From positions 1-16,498 of the forward strand of contig JADHVM010000017.1 in NCBI GenBank assembly GCA_016783985.1: a stretch of 16,498 nucleotides of DNA, read 5' to 3'. Positions 7,769 to 14,897 of the stretch are shown in pieces. The DNA comes from Actinomycetota bacterium. Lineage in GTDB: Bacteria; Actinomycetota; Humimicrobiia; Humimicrobiales; Humimicrobiaceae. The notes below the pieces were generated by a model that ran no database searches, was not told where the DNA came from, and saw only the letters and a program-made list of their open reading frames with translations. The position numbers and the translations under genes are program-made. Numbering within the stretch: the stretch's first letter is position 1; every line of letters starts with the position of its first letter.

Positions 7769-10700
7769 ATGGAAGACAAGAATAAAAATATCGATTACAG
7801 TGAGAAAAGATATAGCAGTCTTATAAAAGCAGCTCCTGATGGCATAATTACAGTAAACACAAAAGGAATAATAACCACAATAAATCCAGCTTTTATAAGA
7901 TTAACGGGATCCACTAAAAAAGAAATTATTGGAAAACACTTATCAATGCTTCCTGCAATACAGAAAACTGATGCTTTAAAATATGTAAAAATATTCCAAT
8001 CTATTTTAAGAGATAAACAACCTCTAAAAACTGAGTTTTATTTTAAAAAAACAGATGGTGATACCAGTCTAGTCGAGGTTAGGGCTGGATTAATTAAAAA
8101 AAATGGTAAGGTTTTAGAAATACAGGGAATATTCCGAGATATTACAGAGCAAAGGAATACTGAAAATTTTATTAAACTACAATGTGATCTCGCTAATAAA
8201 CTAAGCAGCATTTCTAATTTGAGTAAAGCACTTAAAGTATGTGTCGATACAGCTATTGAAACTACAGGAATGGATTGCGGTGGAGTCTATCTTGTTGATA
8301 GTAAAACACAAGAAATAAATCTTTCCTATTCAAAAGGACTGCCTAATAGTTTTATAAAGAGTGCATCAAAATACAGTAAAGATTCGCCAAGTGCCAAACT
8401 AGTTATGGCTGGAAAACCCATATATTCACAACACCATAAACTCGGTATTCCACTGGATAAAATTAGCTACAAAGAAATGCTTCTTGCTATTGCTGTTATT
8501 CCCATAAAGCATGAAGGCAGTGTAATTGCCTGCCTTAATATTGCATCACATACATTAAGTGAAATACCAGTTAATACTCGCAATATACTTGAGAGTACAG
8601 CAAACCTAGTGGGTGGTACTATTGCAAGATTAATTGCTAAAGAAACCCTGGAAAAAAGTGAAGAAAAATACAGGTCAATATTTGAAAATCCTATTGTTGG
8701 TACTTATAAAAGTACTTTAGATGGAAAATATATAGATGCAAATTCAGCACTTGTAAAAATGCTTGGATATTCCAGTAAAAAAGAACTTCTTTCAGTAGAT
8801 ATAAAAAAAGATCTATACTGCTCTGAAAAAGATAGACCATCCCATAATAATAGAAAAAAACCATTCAAAGTTTGCTTAAAGAAAAAAGATGATTCTAAAA
8901 TATGGGTAGAAGTAAGTTCAAAGGTTATATATGACAATGGGAAACCTACTAGTTATGAAGGAATAGTTAGGGATATAACAGAACAAAAGGAAGCAGAGGA
9001 AGCTTTAAAAGCAAGTGAAGAAAAATATAGAATATTGGTTCAGACATTGCCTACAAGAATATGGCTAAAAGATTTAGATTCAATTTTTCTATCCTGTAAT
9101 AGAGCCCTTGCTAAAGATTTAGGAATAAGACCTTCTGATATTGTTGGTAAAACTGATTATGATTTCTTTCCAAAAAAAATGGCTTCCAAATACATAAAGG
9201 ATGATAAAAAAGTTTTAAAATCTGGAAAAACTGCTGATATAGAAGAAACACAGATCCAAAACGGAAAGGAAATATATATACATACAATAAAAACCCCTGT
9301 TAGAGACAAAGATGGTAATATTTATGGAATAATGGGTGCTTTTTGGGATATAACAGAAAGAAAAAAAGCCGAAAAAGCTCTTAAGGAAAGTGAGAAAAAG
9401 TTTCGTTCATTATATATGACAATGAGAGAAGGTGCTTGCCTCCATGAAATTATTTATATCAATTCAGGCAAAGCTACGGATTACAGAATTATAGATGCTA
9501 ATAAATCCTATGAATCAATTTTCGGATTAAAAAGAAGAAGCGTTATCGGTAAAAAAGCTTCAAAAGTTTATAAAACAGGGAATCCTCCATATCTTGACAT
9601 CTATACGAAAGTTGCTGAATCAGGGAAACCTACCTACTTTGAAACCTACTTTGCACCTATGGAGAAGCACTTAAGTATTTCTGTATCTTCTCCTGAAAAA
9701 GGAAAGTTTGCAACAGTATTTTCAGATATTACAGACCGTATAAAGGCAGAAAACCAACTAAAATATCAATCTTTCCACGACGGCCTAACAGGCTTATACA
9801 ATAGAACCTATTTTGAAGAAGAGCTTACCAGACTTGATACAGCCAGGCAGCTTCCCTTGAGTATAATTATCGGTGATGTTAATGGATTAAAACTTATAAA
9901 TGATGCATTTGGCCACGCACAAGGCGACAAGCTCCTCTGCAAATGTGCAGAAGTACTTGAAAAATGCTTAAGAAAAGAAGACATTATCGCCAGATGGGGA
10001 GGCGATGAATTCTCAATCCTTCTTCCCAAAACTAAAAATGATACAGCACTTAAACTAATAAATAGGATAAGATTAAGGTGTGCAGAGGAAAGTAGTAAAA
10101 GAATGCCGCTAAGTATTTCTCTGGGCCTGTCAACTAAAGAAAAATCTTCACAAAATATAGAAGAGATTGCAAGAGAAGCAGAAGGTAATATGTATAAGGA
10201 CAAATTACTTGATAGAAAAAGTATTACTGGATCAATTATATCATCACTTGAATTAGCTTTATTTGAAAAAGAATATGAAACAAGAGAGCATATAGAAAGA
10301 ATTAAAAAATTATCTATAAAATTAGGCAAAGCAGTTAATTTATCAATAAGTGAACTTAACAAACTCACATTAATTTCTACGCTTCATGATATTGGCAAGA
10401 TAGCAATACCATATGAAATCCTTTTTAAAAAAGATAAACTCCTAAAAAAAGAATGGGATATCATAAAAAAACATTCTGAGATAGGAAATAATATTTGTAA
10501 ATCTTCTCCTATGCTTTCTCATATAGCTGAAGACATACTCTACCACCATGAATGGTGGGATGGCTCAGGTTATCCTAAAAGACTTAAAGGCAAGGATATC
10601 CCAATTACTACTCGTATCATATCAATAGTTGATGCTTACGATGTTATGAGGTATGGAAGACCATACAGGAAAGCAATAAATAAAAAAGAGGCTATAAAAG

Positions 10701-10774
10701 AACTAAAGAGATGTGCTGGTACTCAGTTCAGCCCATCTTTAGTTAAAAAATTCATTAAGACTATAAAAAAATAA
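7769..10774 (+). CDS. PAS-GAF-PAS-PAS-PAS-GGDEF-HD-GYP cyclic-di-GMP signalling protein
   Basis: A 1001-residue sensor with both synthesis and hydrolysis modules. Order: PAS (about 12-127, ending in FRDITEQR), GAF (about 135-290), PAS (298-408), PAS (418-532), a more diverged PAS (543-658), GGDEF (about 665-820) and HD-GYP (about 828-1000). The cyclase domain has DGLTGLYNR (671-679), DVNGLKLINDAFGHAQGD and an intact GGDEF (744-748). RKED at 735-738 matches the RxxD inhibitory site for product feedback, five residues before GGDEF. The phosphodiesterase domain has HDIGK (873-877), HSEIG, HHEWWDGSGYP (926-936) and DAYDVMRYGRPYRK. No signal peptide or membrane segment is visible, so it should be cytosolic and sense small ligands, redox state or gases through PAS/GAF; no cofactor residue is assignable. 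It stands alone on the plus strand between the exporter and the convergent synthase operon. Confidence 0.93.
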   Translation: MEDKNKNIDYSEKRYSSLIKAAPDGIITVNTKGIITTINPAFIRLTGSTKKEIIGKHLSMLPAIQKTDALKYVKIFQSILRDKQPLKTEFYFKKTDGDTSLVEVRAGLIKKNGKVLEIQGIFRDITEQRNTENFIKLQCDLANKLSSISNLSKALKVCVDTAIETTGMDCGGVYLVDSKTQEINLSYSKGLPNSFIKSASKYSKDSPSAKLVMAGKPIYSQHHKLGIPLDKISYKEMLLAIAVIPIKHEGSVIACLNIASHTLSEIPVNTRNILESTANLVGGTIARLIAKETLEKSEEKYRSIFENPIVGTYKSTLDGKYIDANSALVKMLGYSSKKELLSVDIKKDLYCSEKDRPSHNNRKKPFKVCLKKKDDSKIWVEVSSKVIYDNGKPTSYEGIVRDITEQKEAEEALKASEEKYRILVQTLPTRIWLKDLDSIFLSCNRALAKDLGIRPSDIVGKTDYDFFPKKMASKYIKDDKKVLKSGKTADIEETQIQNGKEIYIHTIKTPVRDKDGNIYGIMGAFWDITERKKAEKALKESEKKFRSLYMTMREGACLHEIIYINSGKATDYRIIDANKSYESIFGLKRRSVIGKKASKVYKTGNPPYLDIYTKVAESGKPTYFETYFAPMEKHLSISVSSPEKGKFATVFSDITDRIKAENQLKYQSFHDGLTGLYNRTYFEEELTRLDTARQLPLSIIIGDVNGLKLINDAFGHAQGDKLLCKCAEVLEKCLRKEDIIARWGGDEFSILLPKTKNDTALKLINRIRLRCAEESSKRMPLSISLGLSTKEKSSQNIEEIAREAEGNMYKDKLLDRKSITGSIISSLELALFEKEYETREHIERIKKLSIKLGKAVNLSISELNKLTLISTLHDIGKIAIPYEILFKKDKLLKKEWDIIKKHSEIGNNICKSSPMLSHIAEDILYHHEWWDGSGYPKRLKGKDIPITTRIISIVDAYDVMRYGRPYRKAINKKEAIKELKRCAGTQFSPSLVKKFIKTIKK

Positions 10775-10797
10775 CTTCTTCTAAAACATTTTTATAT

Positions 10798-10815
10798 ATT
10801 GGCCTCTTCACCAAT
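10798..10815. other. Weak hairpin in the convergent intergenic region
   Basis: ATTGG and CCAAT flank an 8-base loop in the 88 bp between the stop of the signalling gene and the stop of the dehydrogenase gene. A 5-bp stem without a following T-run on either strand is too weak to call an intrinsic terminator; position is the only argument for a termination role. Confidence 0.25.
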
Positions 10816-10862
10816 CACTACTTATAAATTTTAAATATTTTCTGTATAATTTTTTTGCTCTA

Positions 10863-11951
10863 TTATTTAAGACGATTAATTTTTTTAACTATTGCATCTG
10901 CTACTTCTTTTGTGCCTACAGCAGTAGGGTCATCTCTTGTAGGTTTCATATCATAAGTTACATATTTTCCTTCGCTAATATTTTGAGCAATTGCAGTTTC
11001 CAGGTAATCTGCACAACTACTCTCACCAATATAATTTAACATTAGTACAGCAGAAAACATCATCGCAGTAGGATTTACTTTATTTAAACCTTTGTATTTA
11101 GGTGCACTTCCATGCGTGGGTTCAAATAATGCTATATCATTTCCAATATTTCCTCCTGGAGCAACTCCCAATCCTCCAACAAGTCCTGCAGCAAGATCAG
11201 ATATTATATCACCATATAAATTAGGAAGCACAAGAACATCATACAGCTCGGGCTTTTGAATAAGTTGCATACACATATTATCGACTATTCTATCTTCAGA
11301 CTCAATATCATTATATTCAGAAGCAATCTTTTTAAATACATTCAAAAATATCCCATCAGAATATTTCATTATATTTGCCTTATGTATCCCTGTTACTTTT
11401 TTTCTATTATTCTTTCGGGCATACTCAAAAGCAAACCTTATTATATTCTCAGAACCAGTTACAGATATAGGCTTTAAACTTATACCACTATCTTTCCTTA
11501 TGAGAAAATCTTTTTTTTCTTTAACAAAATTAATAAGATCTTTAGTTTCATCTTTATTAAGCTCAAATTCTATTCCAGCATATAAGTCTTCTGTATTTTC
11601 TCTTATAACAACCAAATCTATGTCACTGTATTTACTTTTTACCCCTTTATAACTTTTACAAGGCCTAACACATGCATATAAGTTAAATAATTTCCTCATA
11701 GCTACATTTACACTTCTAAAACCAATCCCAACAGGAGTAGTTATAGGACCTTTTATACCAACCTTATTTGCTTTTAAAGAGTCTATCACTTTTTGGGGAA
11801 GGACATTCCCTTCTTTTTCATAAACTTCTGCTCCAGCCTGAACTATATCCCATTCTATATCTACACCCGTTGCTTCAATTACCTTTACTGTAGCATCAGT
11901 TATTTCCGGTCCTATACCATCTCCAGGAATTAATGTTATAGTATGCTTCAT
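10863..11951 (-). CDS. icd: Isocitrate/isopropylmalate dehydrogenase family, isocitrate dehydrogenase-like
   Basis: The 362-residue beta-decarboxylating dehydrogenase has GDGIGPEI (10-17), RENTEDLYAGIE (117-128), HKANIM (190-195), GDIISDLAAGLVGGLG (247-262) and HGSAPKYKG (280-288). Catalytic Y124 and K191 and metal-binding Asp residues (D224, D248, D252) are present. The substrate helix reads S80-V-N82-V-A-M-R86, the SxNxxxR arrangement used by isocitrate dehydrogenases. Isopropylmalate dehydrogenases and Thermus-type homoisocitrate dehydrogenase do not carry it. The KY pair (285-286) after HGSAP aligns with the K344-Y345 NADP pair of E. coli Icd, while the downstream TYDMKPTRDDPTAVGT loop differs from Icd, so cofactor choice is open. 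Expected reaction: isocitrate to 2-oxoglutarate and CO2. The ATG overlaps the leuD stop (ATGA), with AAGGGG 8 bases upstream. Confidence 0.85.
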   Translation of the reverse strand: MKHTITLIPGDGIGPEITDATVKVIEATGVDIEWDIVQAGAEVYEKEGNVLPQKVIDSLKANKVGIKGPITTPVGIGFRSVNVAMRKLFNLYACVRPCKSYKGVKSKYSDIDLVVIRENTEDLYAGIEFELNKDETKDLINFVKEKKDFLIRKDSGISLKPISVTGSENIIRFAFEYARKNNRKKVTGIHKANIMKYSDGIFLNVFKKIASEYNDIESEDRIVDNMCMQLIQKPELYDVLVLPNLYGDIISDLAAGLVGGLGVAPGGNIGNDIALFEPTHGSAPKYKGLNKVNPTAMMFSAVLMLNYIGESSCADYLETAIAQNISEGKYVTYDMKPTRDDPTAVGTKEVADAIVKKINRLK

Positions 11952-12466
11952 AAATTAAACCCCTTGTTCTTTTTTATATGTTCAGTAAGACCACCATCGT
12001 ATAAAATTTTTATCATAACTTCAGGTAATGGATTAAAATTAATATTTAAAGATTTTGATATATTTCTTACAAGTCCATTTCTTAAATCTATTTCGAGCAA
12101 ATCTCTATCACCAATTTTATCTGTATCACAAATAATAACTGGAAGGCCAATATTTATACAGTTTCTAAAAAAAATACGGGCAAATGATTTTGCTAAAACT
12201 GCTCCAACACCAGCAATCTTAATTATAGCTGGAGCATGCTCCCTGCTGGAACCAAGCCCAAAGTTCCTGCCTCCAACTATAAAATCACCCTTACTTACCT
12301 TTCCTGCAAAATCAGGGTCAGCATCTTCCAAAACATGTTTTGCCAGTTCAGGCATATTTGACCTTAAGTGAAAATATCTTCCAGGAGCAATCAAATCAGT
12401 TGAAATATCATCCCCGAATTTATGACTTTTACCTTTTAAAATTTTCTCATCCTTTCCTAAAACCAT
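11948..12466 (-). CDS. leuD: LeuD-type hydro-lyase small subunit (aconitase/homoaconitase/isopropylmalate isomerase swivel domain)
   Basis: The 172-residue protein is the separate swivel subunit of a two-part aconitase-family isomerase. FGDDISTDLIAPGRYF (17-32), GGRNFGLGSSREHAP (65-79, with the catalytic-side GSSREH) and LAKSFARIFFRNCINIGLP are diagnostic. The specificity loop after GRY reads FHLRS (32-36). Archaeal homoaconitase subunits have YLRT and isopropylmalate isomerases a YLVx-type sequence at this place, as I recall, so the arginine (R35) suits a substrate with an extra carboxylate such as citrate or homocitrate better than isopropylmalate. The subunit pairs with the product of the gene 6 bp upstream. 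GGGAGGTG lies 12 bases before the ATG, a rather long spacing. Confidence 0.88.
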   Translation of the reverse strand: MVLGKDEKILKGKSHKFGDDISTDLIAPGRYFHLRSNMPELAKHVLEDADPDFAGKVSKGDFIVGGRNFGLGSSREHAPAIIKIAGVGAVLAKSFARIFFRNCINIGLPVIICDTDKIGDRDLLEIDLRNGLVRNISKSLNINFNPLPEVMIKILYDGGLTEHIKKNKGFNL

Positions 12467-12472
12467 TTTACT

Positions 12473-13726
12473 CTAGAGCACCTCCCTTGGATCTGATATG
12501 TATCCTCTAACAGCACTCCATGCAGCTGTAGCTGGTGATGACAGGTATATAAATGAATCTGGATTGCCCATTCTACCTTTAAAATTCCTATTCTGAGTTG
12601 AAAGACAAACCTCACCACTACCCAGTATTCCCTGGTGCACACCAACACATGGCCCACACCCAGGAGATATAACTACAGCTCCACTCTTAATTAAAGTTTT
12701 AATAATCCCACATTCCAGAGCATCCAGATATATTCTTCTTGATGCAGGTGCCACTATTAATCTTACATTTTTAGCAATTTTTTTATCCTTTAATATTTCT
12801 TCAGCTACCTTTAAATCAGCTAACCTTCCATTCGTACATGTTCCAATATACACCTGGTCTATTTTTATATTATCTAATTTACTAACAGGCTTAATATTAT
12901 CTACAGTATGCGGCATTGATACCATTGGCTCTATATCTGTGCAGTCAATATCTAAAACCACCTCATATTCTGCTCCAGCATCTGCTTTTACTTCCATGTA
13001 ACAATCTTCTCTGTCCTGCCCTTTTAAATACTTCAATGTAGTACTATCAGAGGAGAAAATACCTGTTTTTGCTCCTGCTTCTACTGCCATATTAGATATT
13101 GTAAATCTATCATCTATACTTAAATCTTTACTAACTTCTCCGCTAAATTCCAATGCCTTATATGTTGCCCCATCTGATGTGATTTTACCAATAAGATAAA
13201 TAATTAAATCCTTTGCATATACACCTTTTTTAACCTTGCCATTAAAATTTACCTTTATTGTTTGTGGGACCATAAGCCATGTTTTGCCAAGAGCAAAACC
13301 AACAGCAATATCAGTAGACCCCATACCTGTAGCAAATGCACCCAGTGCCCCTGAAGTGCAGGTGTGGGAATCTGCTCCAATAACTATATCACCAGGACAG
13401 ACATATGATTCCACAAGTATTTGATGACAGACACCTTCACCTATATCACTAAGCTTTGCACCTGTTTTAATAGCAAAATCTCTAAGCACCTTATGGGAAT
13501 CAGATAATTCCTTACGCGGGCTTGGCGCAGCATGGTCAATAAAAAAAATTGATTTTGATGGATTTTTCACACTGTCAAATCCCATTTTCTTTATTTGACT
13601 AACTGACAAAGGTCCGGTTCCATCCTGTGCCATTACAACATCAATGTCTACGACTACAATATCGCCAGCCTTTACATCCCTGCCAGCATGGCTGCTTATT
13701 ATTTTCTCAGCAATTGTTTTTCCCAA
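12473..13726 (-). CDS. leuC: LeuC-type hydro-lyase large subunit (4Fe-4S aconitase family)
   Basis: The 417-residue subunit carries the iron-sulfur catalytic core. ADSHTCTSGALGAFATGMGSTD (118-139 region) is the hallmark, and cluster cysteines are C297 in GTCTNGR plus C357 and C360 in PGCGPC. Together with the LeuD-type subunit it moves the hydroxyl group of a 2-hydroxy tri- or dicarboxylic acid through a dehydrated intermediate. The family includes isopropylmalate isomerase, homoaconitase, dimethylmalate hydratase and aconitase-like members, and the large subunit alone does not decide among them. The start is a TTG at 13726, with AGGAAGG 7 bases upstream and the preceding gene's stop only 14 bp away. 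The operon context suggests isomerisation of citrate or homocitrate. Confidence 0.9.
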   Translation of the reverse strand: MGKTIAEKIISSHAGRDVKAGDIVVVDIDVVMAQDGTGPLSVSQIKKMGFDSVKNPSKSIFFIDHAAPSPRKELSDSHKVLRDFAIKTGAKLSDIGEGVCHQILVESYVCPGDIVIGADSHTCTSGALGAFATGMGSTDIAVGFALGKTWLMVPQTIKVNFNGKVKKGVYAKDLIIYLIGKITSDGATYKALEFSGEVSKDLSIDDRFTISNMAVEAGAKTGIFSSDSTTLKYLKGQDREDCYMEVKADAGAEYEVVLDIDCTDIEPMVSMPHTVDNIKPVSKLDNIKIDQVYIGTCTNGRLADLKVAEEILKDKKIAKNVRLIVAPASRRIYLDALECGIIKTLIKSGAVVISPGCGPCVGVHQGILGSGEVCLSTQNRNFKGRMGNPDSFIYLSSPATAAWSAVRGYISDPREVL

Positions 13727-13740
13727 TTACAATCCTTCCT

Positions 13741-14895
13741 CTAAAGCTCTTTTTTCTTTTTACTCTTATAATCTTTATAAACATACATTAGCTCTTTATC
13801 AAAAAGAGATCTTTTTAAATCTACTGCCATGGCTCGGGCTAAAGTAAGTATTTCATTTGATTCCTTATCAGTAAGCTCTATATCAAATTCTTTAAACTTG
13901 TGAAGTATTGTATGAGAGCCTGAATGCTTGCCTACAACAAGTTGTCTTGTGAGCCCTACTTCTCCTGGCCGGAACACTTCATAATTTTTTGGATTTTTAA
14001 GTACCCCATCTGTATGGATTCCTGATTCATGAGCAAACACATTTGTTCCAACTATAGCCTTCCATACAGGAATTGCTCTTGCCGAAGCTTTAGCTACATA
14101 CTCTGATATTTCTCTAAATTTAGAAGTGGTTATTCCTAGTTCTAAATTTTCAATATATCTTAATGCCATTACAATTTCTTCAAGAGCTGCATTTCCTGTC
14201 CCTTCTCCCAGACCATTTACAGTCACTACAAGACTTGAAGCCCCTCCTCGTATTGCTGCCATACCATTGGCTGTAGCCATGCCAAAATCATTATGATTAT
14301 AGACTTCAAGCGGAAAATTAGTTGCACTGGATATTGTATTAATATAAAGAAAGGTTCTAAAAGGATCAAATTTACTAACTGTGTCACATATCCTGAACCT
14401 GAGTGCTCCTTTTTTCTTAGCAATATGTAATATTTTAAGTAAAAATTCAAGGTCTGTCCTTGTTGCATCTTCAGCACTTATAACAAAATTTAAATTTTTA
14501 CTTTTGGCAGCTCTAATTGTTGCTCTTAAAGTATTTATTACCCAGGTCCTATTCTTATTATATTTCTTCTCTATATGCAAGTCTGAAGTAGAAATATTAA
14601 TAATTACATTCTTTACCCCGCATTCAGCCACGTATTCTATATTTTCAGGTTTTGCTTCACAATAAGCAAACAATTTACAGTTAGGCTTCGTCTGCACGAT
14701 TTCTTTAACTATTTCCCTTTCCACTAACCCAAGTGAAGGTGTGCCTATTTCGACTTCAGGAATACCTATTTCATCTAATAATCCTACAATTCTAAGTTTT
14801 TCATGTTTTGAAAACACAACCCCTGCAGTTTGCTCTCCATTCCTTAAAGTTGTATCTATAATATTTATATATCTCTTATCCTTTATTATAGCCAT
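13741..14895 (-). CDS. Homocitrate synthase/NifV-family protein with degraded metal site and intact C-terminal motif (partner subunit)
   Basis: A 384-residue DRE-TIM family condensing-enzyme homologue: barrel (about 8-270), then the C-terminal lid/linker region. The usual DTTLRDGEQ is DTTLRNGEQ (N19 replacing the metal-binding Asp), HTHND is YNHND (Y199 replacing a metal His), the CDTxG loop has Ser174 for Gly, the NRA segment is CEA (78-80), and GLGERAGN is GLGEGTGN. Metal-dependent acyl transfer at this barrel is therefore doubtful. By contrast VFAHESGIHTDG (286-297) and VVGKHSG (320-326) are canonical. In this family that region covers the active site of the partner subunit. The gene starts 2 bp after the stop of its paralog, with AAGGGGGG 9 bases before the ATG. 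I infer a lid-donating subunit of a heteromeric citrate or homocitrate synthase; independent activity on another substrate is possible. Confidence 0.85.
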   Translation of the reverse strand: MAIIKDKRYINIIDTTLRNGEQTAGVVFSKHEKLRIVGLLDEIGIPEVEIGTPSLGLVEREIVKEIVQTKPNCKLFAYCEAKPENIEYVAECGVKNVIINISTSDLHIEKKYNKNRTWVINTLRATIRAAKSKNLNFVISAEDATRTDLEFLLKILHIAKKKGALRFRICDTVSKFDPFRTFLYINTISSATNFPLEVYNHNDFGMATANGMAAIRGGASSLVVTVNGLGEGTGNAALEEIVMALRYIENLELGITTSKFREISEYVAKASARAIPVWKAIVGTNVFAHESGIHTDGVLKNPKNYEVFRPGEVGLTRQLVVGKHSGSHTILHKFKEFDIELTDKESNEILTLARAMAVDLKRSLFDKELMYVYKDYKSKKKKEL

Positions 14896-14897
14896 GA

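Noticed and set aside
7722..7826. 34-codon plus-strand frame beginning MLNPYEELIII close to the predicted transcription start of the signalling gene
   Set aside because: It overlaps the start of the PAS protein out of frame, lacks a ribosome-binding site, and its second half is simply the PAS coding sequence read in another frame. A leaderless regulatory uORF is conceivable but unsupported.
10775..10862. Intrinsic terminator between the convergent genes
   Set aside because: The only stem is 5 bp with an 8-base loop and no T-run on either strand.
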